Of a DNA stretch of 32,069 bases, positions 1 to 8,736 are shown piece after piece. The stretch covers positions 1-32,069 of the forward strand of contig NZ_JAGGNU010000080.1 of the NCBI RefSeq assembly GCF_018614915.1, given 5' to 3'. Made by a program: the position numbers and the translations under genes. Under the pieces are notes generated by a model, which was given only the letters and a program-made list of their open reading frames with translations, did not search any database and was not told where the DNA came from. Each line of letters begins with the position of its first letter. Positions within the stretch are counted from its first letter, which is position 1. The stretch comes from Variovorax paradoxus (GTDB taxonomy: Bacteria > Pseudomonadota > Gammaproteobacteria > Burkholderiales > Burkholderiaceae_C).

Positions 1-6
1 AATTGT

Positions 7-360
7 TCAGCGTCTCCCTAGAACAATCGGTACCGGCACCATGTCGTTGATGGTGATCCTGCCCTTCACGATGTCGCCCGGGCCCTCGAAGAGCGCGACG
101 ACGACCGAGTTGACCCACTTCGTGCGGAACTTCGGCGCCACAAAAAGCATGGTTCGCGCAGGCGGGTGCTGGAAGGTGAGCTCGAGGGCAGAAGCCAACC
201 AGCGAGCGCCGACCGGCGGCTGCATACCCGGCTCCGATTTGATGATCAAGCAGGCGGCGTCGCCGCGCTCCATCGTCGCGAAGTCGGTAATGACAAGGTT
301 GTCCTTCGCGCGCGGCTTGTGCGACGGATCGGGAAACCACGAGGCTTGCGGGCTGTTCAT
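7..360 (-). CDS. Hypothetical protein, 117 aa
   Basis: I do not recognise this protein. It is a complete reading frame with an ATG at 358-360 and a TGA at 7-9. The sequence is soluble-looking, with no signal peptide and no hydrophobic segment long enough to span a membrane. A proline-rich N-terminus (residues 1-15) is followed by alternating short hydrophobic stretches typical of a small beta-rich fold, such as residues 36-41 and 69-74. Only a weak purine-rich stretch precedes the start. It is transcribed leftward out of the window, so its operon partners cannot be seen. Codon use fits the high-GC neighbourhood, which supports it being a real gene, but no function can be assigned. Confidence 0.5.
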   Translation of the reverse strand: MNSPQASWFPDPSHKPRAKDNLVITDFATMERGDAACLIIKSEPGMQPPVGARWLASALELTFQHPPARTMLFVAPKFRTKWVNSVVVALFEGPGDIVKGRITINDMVPVPIVLGRR

Positions 361-1314
361 TTCTTCTGTGCTTCCAGGAATCAGCGGTTGACTGCGCGCT
401 TATTGGCAGGGAGGCCCGCCCGGCGCTTAAATGCAGTGCCACGGAACTCGCGTGCTTCTCACCGTGAAATGCTTTTCGGTGCCAGACGTGCGCTGTGGCC
501 GCCAGTTTTGTGGAGGTACACCCGGTTGCCTCCCACAGGGGACGCTGCCAGACACCACTTGTATACACATGGCGCAGCCCTGACGTCGTGGATAAGGCTG
601 TGGACAGGCCTTTGGATAACGGTGGAGTGAACGCGCGATTTCGTCTTGAAAGCCGCATGGTTGAGCCATCGACCTAGAAACAGGTCATCTGGGTCAGGAA
701 CCGGTGAGCATCTAGCCTAGCGGTGTCAAGCGACATCAGGAACTGACCCCCGGGTTGCCGATTCAATCTGCCTTTGCTGACTTGGACTTGTCGCGACCTT
801 CGACCCGAGCCGGTATCTGTTGTCCCGGATCGTGGGTGGGCGCGCTGATTCAGCAGAGCCCCCAACTTGGCTGGCGTCCGGCCGATTCGACTCTCGCGAT
901 GCCGGCGGCACTCGGCGGCGGCAACACGGCGGCGCTCGACGCACAGGGCTCGTGGGTGCCTGCGATTCGCCGGCCGATGACGTCTGCGGTCTGCGGGGCA
1001 CCAGTTCGATCGCCCCAGGGGGTTGGCCTGTGATTCCAGAGATCCGCGTAGACAGGCAGCAAGTGGTGCTTGACGGCGATGGGTGTCAGGTCATGATCCA
1101 GGAAGTGCGTCTTGCCAATGCGGCGTCGCGCCAACATTGCCCGGGGGGCCCTGGCTGGGCGTCGAGGAGTGCGAGATAGCTTTTTGCCAGCTCGGGCCGA
1201 CATACTTGGAGATCATGGAACGTTTGCCATTGTTGTTCGTTGTCGTAAGAACAGCAGTTGGTGTATCTGCAGCAAGAACCAGAGCTCCTGTTAGCGCGGC
1301 TGCGGTTGAGGGTG
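361..1314. other. Gene-poor stretch, about 950 bp
   Basis: No convincing gene is seen. Short open frames on both strands have no recognisable domains and look like high-GC chance frames. Two things stand out: a cluster of DnaA-box-like words at 587-619, listed separately, and a stretch at about 724-750 (with GGAACTGACCCCC near its right end) that resembles terminal repeats of IS21-type elements and could be an insertion-sequence scar. The stretch separates two leftward genes, so it should also hold the promoter of the 7-360 gene. Confidence 0.5.
587..619. repeat. Three DnaA-box-like 9-mers on a 12-bp pitch
   Basis: CGTGGATAA (587-595), TGTGGACAG (599-607) and TTTGGATAA (611-619) each differ from the DnaA box TGTGGATAA at one or two positions. 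Their starts are exactly 12 bp apart, in the same orientation. Phased DnaA boxes are known from bacterial origins and plasmid origins. No dnaA, rep or obvious AT-rich unwinding element lies beside them, so an origin function is only a possibility. Confidence 0.35.
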
Positions 1315-1788
1315 TCAGATCGGAAGGCTGGCAGCAGCCTTCACCTCCCGCAAAACGATGGCGGAACGCACATGCGTCACGCCAGAGAGCTGGAAAAGCG
1401 TGGCGTGCAGGAACTGCTCGTAGTGCTTGATGTCCGGCACGAGCACCGTCAGGATGTAGTCGGCCTGCCCCGTAGCCGCGACACAGCGCACGATGTGCGG
1501 ACTGGCTGCCACCGCTTCCTCGAACGCGCGCACCTGCGCTTCGCTGTGGCGGTCGATGTTGACTTCCGTGACAGCAGAGATGTGCAGCCCCACTTTCTCG
1601 GCATCGACCACCACCGTGTAGCGGCGGATAACGCCCGCCTCTTCCATCTCCTTGATGCGCCTCCAGCATGGCGTGGCCGAAAGGCCCACCGCCTTGGCGA
1701 TCTGCTGCACCGTCTGCCTGGCGTCGCGCTGCAGCTCGAAAAGGATCTTTCGCGAGTGACCGTCCAAAGAAATGGAATCGTTGTTCAT
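1315..1788 (-). CDS. Lrp/AsnC-family transcriptional regulator
   Basis: This is a feast/famine regulator of 157 aa, the usual length for the family. The N-terminal winged helix-turn-helix spans roughly residues 5-60; its LSATPCWRRIKEMEEAGVI segment is the typical AsnC recognition-helix region. The C-terminal half is the RAM ligand-binding domain, with the characteristic GQADYILTVLVPD strand. I chose the ATG at 1788 because it starts just before the conserved LDGHSRKIL helix; the longer frame from 1908 adds unrelated residues. It is divergent from the indolepyruvate oxidoreductase gene, 92 bp away. Lrp regulators are frequently found beside aryl-pyruvate or amino-acid catabolic genes and control them in response to an amino acid, so regulation of that neighbour is a reasonable inference. 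Confidence 0.9.
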   Translation of the reverse strand: MNNDSISLDGHSRKILFELQRDARQTVQQIAKAVGLSATPCWRRIKEMEEAGVIRRYTVVVDAEKVGLHISAVTEVNIDRHSEAQVRAFEEAVAASPHIVRCVAATGQADYILTVLVPDIKHYEQFLHATLFQLSGVTHVRSAIVLREVKAAASLPI

Positions 1789-1880
1789 CAATGAATATCG
1801 GAAGAACAACCTCAAACAAGGGGTTCTTGCCAGTATATTGAAGAAGCTTTTACCTGAGCTCAGAAACAACAATCGCCCGG
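1789..1880. promoter_or_regulatory. Divergent lrp / oxidoreductase promoter region
   Basis: This 92-bp gap between divergent starts is more AT-rich than its surroundings. On the minus strand a TATACT -10-like word lies at 1832-1837 for the regulator. On the plus strand TTGCCA (1827-1832) is a possible -35 for the oxidoreductase, with only a poor -10 near 1849-1855. Binding of the adjacent Lrp-type protein here is inferred from the arrangement; no clear operator is visible. Confidence 0.4.
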
Positions 1881-4800
1881 ATGAAGCTGCAGCCCGCCCC
1901 CGACGCAACCCGGCCCCTGTCCTCGCCGCCCTCCCCGCCTCTCCCTCTGGTCCGACCTGACTACGTCCTGTCCGACAGCCTTTGGTCAGACCGCGGCACC
2001 ATCTTCCTTACCGGCACCCAGGCGCTCCTGCGGATCATGCTGATGCAGCGCCAGCGCGACGCGGCAGCAGGACTGAACACCCAGGGCTTCGTCAGCGGCT
2101 ATCGCGGCTCTCCGCTTGGCGTGGTTGACCAAGCCATCTGGAAAGCAGGTCCGCGGTTTGCCGACGCCGGCATCCGGTTCGTGCCCGGCATCAATGAGGA
2201 GCTGGCCGCCACCCAGGTGCTCGGCACACAACGCGTGGAATCGGACCCCGAGCGCACGGTCGATGGCGTCTTCGCCATGTGGTACGGCAAGGGCCCCGGC
2301 GTGGACCGTGCCGGGGACGCGATCAAGCACGGCAACGCCTACGGATCGTCGCCGCATGGCGGCGTGCTCGTCGTCGCCGGCGACGACCACGGTTGTGTCT
2401 CCTCCTCGATGCCGCACCAGAGCGACCATGCTCTTGCTGCCTGGAGCATGCCCGTGTTGCAGCCAGCATGCGTGGCCGAATATCTGGAGTTCGGTCTCTA
2501 CGGCTACGCCCTGTCGCGCTACGCGGGCGTGTGGACGGGCATGGCCGCGCTGTCGGAGGTAGTAGAAAGCGCAAGCACGGTCGACCTCGACCTGGTCTCA
2601 AGTCGCGCGGCCAGGTGGCTCGACGCCGAGGGTGTGTGCAAGGCCACGGGGCACCGCGCGCCGGTCGACGGATTGCACTATCGCTGGCCCGACCTGCCAT
2701 CGCTGCGGATCGAGTCGCGGCTCGCCGACAAGCTCGAAGCGGTGGCTGCCTTCGCGCGGGTCAACAGCATTGATCGCCACGTGATCGAAAGCGCGAATGC
2801 GCGCCTGGGCATCGTCACCTGCGGCAAGGCCCACTACGACCTGATGGAGGCGCTGCGCCGGCTGGACGTCACGAGTGACGAACTCGCCCGCGCCGGCGTC
2901 AGACTCTACAAGGTGGGTTTGACTTTCCCGGTCGAGCAAAGCCGCATGAGGACATTTGCACAAGGCCTCGAGGAAATCCTGATCGTCGAGGAAAAAGCGC
3001 CGGTCGTCGAAAACCAGATGCGCGAGATGTTCTACGACATGCCGGCAGGCGAGCGCCCGGTGCTCCTTGGCAAGCGCGATCGGCAGGGTCGCCCTCTCAT
3101 CTCGGCCCTCGGAGAGTTGCGGCCTTCCCGCCTCATAGAGGTCGTGGCGCATTGGCTCGGCAGCCACTTTCCGGAGGACGCCCACCTCGGGAACGTTGCC
3201 AGGAACGTGCGCGACTTCATGCCTGCTGAACTGCTCGCGAATGTCAGCGACGCGGTCAAGCGCCAGCCCTACTTCTGCGCTGGCTGCCCGCACAACACCA
3301 GCACCAAGGTGCCCCAGGGATCGACTGCGCGCGCGGGCATCGGCTGCCACTTCATGGCCAACTGGATGGATCGCAGCACGGCTGGTCTGATCCAGATGGG
3401 CGGCGAAGGTGTGGACTGGGTCTCGCATTCGCTGTTCACGCGCACGCCGCACGTGTTCCAGAACTTGGGCGACGGCACCTACTACCACTCGGGCTATCTG
3501 GCAATTCGCCAGGCCGTGGCTGCGAAGACCACCATCACCTACAAGATCCTGTTCAACGACGCCGTCGCGATGACGGGCGGACAGCCAGTGGACGGAATTC
3601 TCAGCGTGGACGCGATCGCGCGACAGGTCGAATCCGAGGGGGTGAAGCAGGTCGTGGTCGTGAGCGACGATATCGGCAAGTACCGCGCGCTGAAGTCGCG
3701 TTTTCCTCACGGCACAGAGTTCCACGACCGCGCCGAGCTCGACGCGGTGCAACGCCGTCTGCGCGAGATCGCGGGCGTGACCGTGCTGATCTACGAGCAG
3801 ACCTGCGCTGCCGAGAAGCGCAGGCGCCGCAAGAAGGGTGAACTCGCAGATCCGCCCAAGCGGCTTTTCATCAACGAAGCCGTGTGCGAAGGCTGTGGAG
3901 ACTGTACGGTCCAGAGCAACTGCGTGGCTGTCCTGCCGACCGAAACGCTGCTGGGTCGCAAGCGCCGCATCGACCAGACGGCTTGCAACAAGGATTATTC
4001 ATGCGCCCAGGGCTTTTGCCCGAGCTTCGTCGGCGTGAGCGGCGGCACGCTCGTCAGAAAAAGTGGTGCTCTGGCGCGCGATCGCGACGCGTTCTTGGCG
4101 CGTGCCGCGAATCTGCCCCAGCCGGAGGCTCATGCATGGCTCGCGCCCTACGACCTGCTGGTGACAGGTGTCGGCGGTACGGGCGTGGTCACCGTAGGTG
4201 CGGTGATCGCGATGGCGGCGCACCTCGAAGGCAAGTCGGCAAGCGTGCTGGACTTCATGGGCTTCGCGCAGAAAGGCGGCGCCGTGCTGAGCTTCGTCCG
4301 GCTCGCCGACGTGCCCGAGCGGCTCAACCAGGTGCGCATCGACACGCAGCAGGCCGACGCCATTCTCGCCTGCGACATCGTGGTCGGCGCCTCTCCGGAG
4401 GCGCTGCAGACCGTGCGCCACGGGCGCACGCGCATTCTCGCCAACACGCACCAGATCCCGGTGGCCGAGTCGTTGCGCAATCCCGATGCCGACCTGCACA
4501 TTGATCTGCTCCTCGAGAAGCTGCGCTTCGCGGCAGGCGACGAACACGTCCAAACCCTCGATGCGCAGGCACTGGCCGAAGAATTCCTCGGCGATACCCT
4601 GGCTTCGAACATTCTCGCATTGGGCTATGCCTGGCAAAGTGGCGTCGTCCCACTCGGCCTGTCGGCCCTCACGCGCGCGATCGAGCTCAACGGCGTCGCA
4701 GTTGCGGCCAACCAGCTCGCGTTCGCGCTGGGCCGACTCGCCGCGGCGAATCTCGCGGCGTTGGAGCAGATGCGAGCCGAGCAACAAGAAATGCCAGCCA

Positions 4801-5573
4801 GCGAATCCATGGATGCCTTGATCGCGCGCGGCGTGGTGCACCTGACGAGCTACCAGAATGCTGCTTGGGCGCGCCGCTTCGAAGCGCGCATCGCGACCCT
4901 GCGGACGCGGGAAGCCGGACTCGCCGGTGGCGACGCAACGCTGCCGGTTACCCGAATCGCAGCGCAGAGCCTGCTTAAGGTGATGAGCTACAAGGACGAA
5001 TACGAGGTGGCACGTCTGTACACCGACGGCGGTTTCAAGCGGCGGTTGGCCGAACAGTTCGAAGGGCCGTTCAAGCTCGAGTTCCATATGGCTCCGCCCT
5101 TCCTCGCACGCCCTGCAAACGGCCAGCCTCCTCGCAAGATGCGCTTCGGCGCCTGGCTGCTTCCGTTCTTGGGCATGTTGGCACGTGTGCGCTTTGTCCG
5201 AGGCACGATGTTCGATCCGTTTGGACGCACGCAGGAGCGGCGCCTGGAGCGCATGCTCATCACGGAGTTCGAACGGCGTCTGGACGAGCTCGCGTCCAAC
5301 CTCACTGCAGACAATCAAGCGCTGAGCGCGCAGCTTGCCGCGCTGCCGCTGGCGATCCGCGGCTTTGGCCACGTGAAACTGGCGAACCTCGCGTTGGTGC
5401 GCCTGCGCGAGAGCGAGCTCTTGCATCGGCTCGCCCCAGAAAAGTATGCACAACCGGTGCGTGCTGCCGCATCGCCCGGCCAGTTGCGCGGGATACCTGT
5501 GGTGGCAACGGGCCGCCCGGTGCGCCAACGGGTCTCACCGCGCGCAGCTGGCGCTGAGTCTGACCACTTCTGA
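1881..5573 (+). CDS. Indolepyruvate:ferredoxin oxidoreductase, single-chain (IorA-IorB type)
   Basis: This 1230-aa cytoplasmic enzyme belongs to the fused 2-oxoacid:ferredoxin oxidoreductases, which decarboxylate aryl pyruvates (indolepyruvate, phenylpyruvate) to aryl-acetyl-CoA. The N-terminal pyrimidine-binding part holds the GLNTQGFVSGYRGSPLG motif. The thiamine-diphosphate domain has CAGCPHNTST and the cofactor motif GDGT (530-533)...NDAV (559-562). Cysteines 669, 672, 675 and 681 plus 702, 708 and 712 form a ferredoxin-like Fe-S region. The gamma domain begins at GVGGTG (763-768). About 300 further residues form the C-terminal domain seen in the long proteobacterial versions. The first 25 residues are proline-rich and may not all be translated, because no strong ribosome site precedes the ATG. 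The last 40 residues look like a non-conserved tail. It is divergent from an Lrp regulator, and a role in aromatic amino-acid breakdown is likely. Confidence 0.92.
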   Translation: MKLQPAPDATRPLSSPPSPPLPLVRPDYVLSDSLWSDRGTIFLTGTQALLRIMLMQRQRDAAAGLNTQGFVSGYRGSPLGVVDQAIWKAGPRFADAGIRFVPGINEELAATQVLGTQRVESDPERTVDGVFAMWYGKGPGVDRAGDAIKHGNAYGSSPHGGVLVVAGDDHGCVSSSMPHQSDHALAAWSMPVLQPACVAEYLEFGLYGYALSRYAGVWTGMAALSEVVESASTVDLDLVSSRAARWLDAEGVCKATGHRAPVDGLHYRWPDLPSLRIESRLADKLEAVAAFARVNSIDRHVIESANARLGIVTCGKAHYDLMEALRRLDVTSDELARAGVRLYKVGLTFPVEQSRMRTFAQGLEEILIVEEKAPVVENQMREMFYDMPAGERPVLLGKRDRQGRPLISALGELRPSRLIEVVAHWLGSHFPEDAHLGNVARNVRDFMPAELLANVSDAVKRQPYFCAGCPHNTSTKVPQGSTARAGIGCHFMANWMDRSTAGLIQMGGEGVDWVSHSLFTRTPHVFQNLGDGTYYHSGYLAIRQAVAAKTTITYKILFNDAVAMTGGQPVDGILSVDAIARQVESEGVKQVVVVSDDIGKYRALKSRFPHGTEFHDRAELDAVQRRLREIAGVTVLIYEQTCAAEKRRRRKKGELADPPKRLFINEAVCEGCGDCTVQSNCVAVLPTETLLGRKRRIDQTACNKDYSCAQGFCPSFVGVSGGTLVRKSGALARDRDAFLARAANLPQPEAHAWLAPYDLLVTGVGGTGVVTVGAVIAMAAHLEGKSASVLDFMGFAQKGGAVLSFVRLADVPERLNQVRIDTQQADAILACDIVVGASPEALQTVRHGRTRILANTHQIPVAESLRNPDADLHIDLLLEKLRFAAGDEHVQTLDAQALAEEFLGDTLASNILALGYAWQSGVVPLGLSALTRAIELNGVAVAANQLAFALGRLAAANLAALEQMRAEQQEMPASESMDALIARGVVHLTSYQNAAWARRFEARIATLRTREAGLAGGDATLPVTRIAAQSLLKVMSYKDEYEVARLYTDGGFKRRLAEQFEGPFKLEFHMAPPFLARPANGQPPRKMRFGAWLLPFLGMLARVRFVRGTMFDPFGRTQERRLERMLITEFERRLDELASNLTADNQALSAQLAALPLAIRGFGHVKLANLALVRLRESELLHRLAPEKYAQPVRAAASPGQLRGIPVVATGRPVRQRVSPRAAGAESDHF

Positions 5574-5817
5574 ATCAGTAGCCCGCCTCGTGCGGCGGTC
5601 TGCAAGACAATGCGGCGAGACGAAAGAAGCCGCTGGACGGTGGTCACGGCGGATCTCCTAGGATTTCCTGGCTCCCCTGCTGCCCCCGTTGACCTGGCTG
5701 TAGCGCACGTGCACCAACGAGTTTTGCTCGGCACAAGGACCCCGCCCTCCGCACTGTGATCTTCGGCCGACGCGGGGCGCGTCATACTGGCGGCCGTCGA
5801 ATTTTCATGGAGCTTCA

Positions 5818-6174
5818 ATGCAGGCCGTTTCTATCCATGTCGTTGATGCAGCCAACGGAGTTGTCGCCCAGGGCATGCGAGTCGATCTCGCCCGGCGGGA
5901 GGGCGAGGGCTGGAAGGATGTGGCCTCGGGCAAGGTCGGCAGCAACGGTGTGCTTGATGGCATCGAAGGCCGTGAGTCCTTGTTCGAGGTCGGGTCCTAC
6001 GAACTGCGCTTGCACGTGGCCGACTACTATCGTGCCAGAGGACTCGAGCTGCCTGAGCCCGCGTTCATGGGCGTGCAGGTATTCCGTTTCGGCTTGGCCG
6101 ATGTGTCGCAGCACTATCACCTTCCCGTGAAGCTGACGCCGTGGGGACTGTCCTGCTTCCGCGGCGCCGCCTAG
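5818..6174 (+). CDS. Transthyretin-like / 5-hydroxyisourate hydrolase-family protein, divergent active site
   Basis: At 118 aa it has the length and fold signature of 5-hydroxyisourate hydrolase, a ureide-pathway enzyme. It starts with SIHVVDAANG (residues 5-14) and ends with the HYHLPVKLTPWG block (99-110). Two parts of the known catalytic set look changed. The C-terminal YRGS signature reads FRGA (114-117), and the arginine expected in the N-x-D-G-R loop is absent, with the loop reading SNGVLDG at 42-48. The active-site histidines H7 and H99 remain. It may have lost the original activity or act on another substrate. GGAG at 5809-5812 lies 5 nt before the ATG, supporting this start. It stands alone, with no purine or urate genes nearby. 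Confidence 0.8.
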   Translation: MQAVSIHVVDAANGVVAQGMRVDLARREGEGWKDVASGKVGSNGVLDGIEGRESLFEVGSYELRLHVADYYRARGLELPEPAFMGVQVFRFGLADVSQHYHLPVKLTPWGLSCFRGAA

Positions 6175-6552
6175 AGCGCCGCCCAACTGTGCCGCGTACC
6201 GATCGTGGTAGCGCGCCTGCCCCTGGTTTGTGCGCGCAGGGGTGTTTGACATCCGTCGATCGTCACGCTGCGACGGGATCACCAGCGCCGCCATGAGCAG
6301 TCTGGATTGCTTGGTCCCAGCGCCGAGCCCCTGATTGCGGACATTTTTGCGAACACGCCTGAGGTCATCTGGCAGATGCATGAGCTGCGGCGTCTTGCTT
6401 GCCTGAGCGTTTGGCAGAACGAATTACCCGGCAGGGTTCGCTTGGCTCAGCATGTCCGAATGGCTTCTTGTCGCCAGCACTATCAAAAGTGACAGTTGCC
6501 GGCCAACGACGAATTACGAACGATGTGAAGCCAATCCCAGAAGGGGCATCGC
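6175..6552. other. Intergenic stretch, 378 bp
   Basis: No gene was found; a 61-codon frame at 6307-6492 has no start signal or recognisable content. A weak inverted repeat, CCCCTG (6220-6225) with CAGGGG (6237-6242) followed by TGTTTG, could terminate the upstream gene. An AGAAGGGG ribosome site at 6539-6546 serves the downstream synthase. Confidence 0.4.
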
Positions 6553-8736
6553 ATGCGCTCGCTCTTGATCGACAACTACGACTCGTTTACCTACAACCTG
6601 TACCAATACTTGGCTGCTTGCAACGCGCAGGTGCCGATTGTCGTGAGGAACGACCAGCTGAGCTGGGACGAAGTCGAGCGGCTCGACTTCGACAACATCG
6701 TCATCTCGCCGGGTCCGGGCAGGCCGCAGCGACCTTCGGACCTTGGCATTTCGGCGGACGCGCTGCAGCGTTCTCGCAAGCCGGTGCTCGGCGTGTGCTT
6801 GGGCCATCAGGCCATTGCCCATCACTGCGGCGCGACGGTCGACCTTGCGATCAGGCCCATGCACGGCCGGCTGGACCGCATTTCGCATGCGCAGCGTGAT
6901 TTGTTTCGCGGCATCCCGGACCGATTCGAAGCGGTGCGCTACCACTCCCTCGCGGTCACGCAACTGCCGGCCTCGCTGGAGCCGCTCGCCTGGACGTCCG
7001 ACGGAACGCTCATGGCGCTGCGCCATGTCTCGATGCCGTGGTGGGGCGTGCAATTTCACCCCGAATCCATTTGCACCGAATATGGCGCGAGGCTGCTGCG
7101 GAACTTCCTCGAATTGACCCAGGAGTGGTGCGCCGAAGCCGCGCGGCGCGAAGCGCTGGGTCCCATCCCCACGGGGCTGCGCTTCGGCCGCGCGCAGCCG
7201 CTGTCGCTGCATGCGGAGTGCGTCGACAGCGCAGTCGATGCTGAGGAAGCCTTCCTTGCTGCCTTCTCGCAAAGCGACACCTCCTTCTGGTTGGACAGCA
7301 GCCTGGCGGAAGCAGGTCGCGCACGCTTTTCCTTCATGGGTGACGCGAGCGGCCCGCGAACCCAGGTGTTGACCTACTGGACGGCGCCACGCGAACTCGT
7401 GGTGCGTCGCGGCGATGCCGTGCAGACGCGCAACGAAAGCATCTTCGACTATCTGCGCGACCATATTCCCGACCGCCAGCCCACCGGCCCAAGCCTGCCG
7501 TTCGACTTTGCCGGCGGCTTCGTGGGTTACTTCGGCTACGAGCTCAAGCGGGAACTCGATGGCCAGCGTATGCACGACGCCACCACCCCGGACGCCGTGT
7601 GGATCATGGCCGACCGCTTTCTCGCATTCGATCACGCAGAGCAGCAGGTCTGGATCGTCTGCCTGGACGAGAGTGTTCCGTGCGAAGGCAATAGCGACTG
7701 GATGCGTGCCATGCGTGACATCCTCACGCGACCGCCGCCCGTCGCCACGCACGGCTCGGAGCGCGCGACCGCAGCGCGTTCGCTCGAGCGCCTCCAATGG
7801 AGGGTGGACCTCTCCGCCTATCGGGATCTCATTCTGCGCTGCCAGCACGAAATCCTTCAGGGCGAGACCTACGAGGTCTGTCTCACGAACCAGTTGATTG
7901 GCGAGGGCCGCATCGATGCCCTGGAGGTCTATCGCGTCTTGCGTGCGCGCAACCCCGCGCCTTACGCAGCCTACCTGCGCACGGGCGGCTACGTAGTGCT
8001 GTGTGCTTCACCGGAGCTCTTTTTGCGCATCGGCGGCGACGGGACCGTCGACTCCAAGCCCATCAAAGGCACCGCAGCTCGCGGGGCCACGGCAGAACAG
8101 GACCAGGCTATCGCCGATGATCTGATCGCCGACGAGAAGACGCGCGCCGAGAACTTGATGATCGTCGACCTGCTGCGCAACGACCTCAACCGCGTGTGCG
8201 AGGTCAACAGCGTTCACGTGCCGGAACTTTTCCAGGTCGAGAGCTACGCCACCGTCCACCAGCTGGTCAGCACGATCCGAGGGCGTCTGCGCGAAGACCT
8301 CGGTGCGGTGGACTGCGTGCGCGCGGTGTTTCCGGGCGGCTCAATGACGGGTGCGCCAAAAATTCGCACGATGAAGATCCTGGACGATCTGGAGGGCGCC
8401 GCGCGCGGCATCTATTCCGGCAGCATCGGCTATCTCTCGCTCAATGGCACTGCTCAGCTCAATATCGTGATTCGCACGATCGTGGTGGCGAACGGCAAGG
8501 TTTCCATCGGGGCCGGAGGAGCGATCGTTGCCATGTCCGATCCGGATGCCGAGGTCGACGAAATCGTACTCAAGGCGCGGGCACCCTGGGATGCGCTGCG
8601 GGAGTGCGGCGCGCCGCTTGGTGCGGCGCCGGGCACGCTCGGAACCGACGATCCCGCTGTACCGTCGTCGTCCTTTTCGGCACCGGCGCCCTCCGCCCGT
8701 GGCCCGCACAGCGACCCCTCGCCCGACGATGGCTAG
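6553..8736 (+). CDS. pabB: Fused aminodeoxychorismate synthase (PabA-PabB)
   Basis: This 727-aa protein joins a class I glutamine amidotransferase to a chorismate-binding synthase. It would convert chorismate and glutamine to 4-amino-4-deoxychorismate for folate or for p-aminobenzoate-derived secondary metabolites. The amidotransferase triad is visible as C82 (GVCLGHQAI), H169 and E171 (WGVQFHPES), after the LLIDNYDSFTYNL start. The synthase half (about 220-695) carries PIKGTAARG with K505, the lysine that marks PabB rather than anthranilate synthase (which has PIAGT). It also has the GGSMTGAPKIRTMKILD and GIYSGSIGY motifs. A good ribosome site (AGAAGGGG) precedes the ATG. The last 30 residues are low-complexity. 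The stop overlaps the next gene by 8 bp, suggesting coupled translation with an exporter. Fused forms occur in antibiotic clusters as well as in primary metabolism. Confidence 0.93.
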   Translation: MRSLLIDNYDSFTYNLYQYLAACNAQVPIVVRNDQLSWDEVERLDFDNIVISPGPGRPQRPSDLGISADALQRSRKPVLGVCLGHQAIAHHCGATVDLAIRPMHGRLDRISHAQRDLFRGIPDRFEAVRYHSLAVTQLPASLEPLAWTSDGTLMALRHVSMPWWGVQFHPESICTEYGARLLRNFLELTQEWCAEAARREALGPIPTGLRFGRAQPLSLHAECVDSAVDAEEAFLAAFSQSDTSFWLDSSLAEAGRARFSFMGDASGPRTQVLTYWTAPRELVVRRGDAVQTRNESIFDYLRDHIPDRQPTGPSLPFDFAGGFVGYFGYELKRELDGQRMHDATTPDAVWIMADRFLAFDHAEQQVWIVCLDESVPCEGNSDWMRAMRDILTRPPPVATHGSERATAARSLERLQWRVDLSAYRDLILRCQHEILQGETYEVCLTNQLIGEGRIDALEVYRVLRARNPAPYAAYLRTGGYVVLCASPELFLRIGGDGTVDSKPIKGTAARGATAEQDQAIADDLIADEKTRAENLMIVDLLRNDLNRVCEVNSVHVPELFQVESYATVHQLVSTIRGRLREDLGAVDCVRAVFPGGSMTGAPKIRTMKILDDLEGAARGIYSGSIGYLSLNGTAQLNIVIRTIVVANGKVSIGAGGAIVAMSDPDAEVDEIVLKARAPWDALRECGAPLGAAPGTLGTDDPAVPSSSFSAPAPSARGPHSDPSPDDG

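Noticed and set aside
2598..5528. Long leftward open frames (384 and 509 codons) opposite the indolepyruvate oxidoreductase gene
   Set aside because: They are antisense shadows of a clearly real, motif-rich gene. They have no domains and the amino-acid mix expected from GC-rich third positions.
6514..7848. A 444-codon leftward frame opposite the pab fusion
   Set aside because: Antisense shadow of the amidotransferase and synthase domains; no ribosome site and no recognisable content.
8528..8728. N-terminal extension of the EamA transporter
   Set aside because: It lies wholly within pab in another frame and is arginine-rich, unlike any DMT leader.
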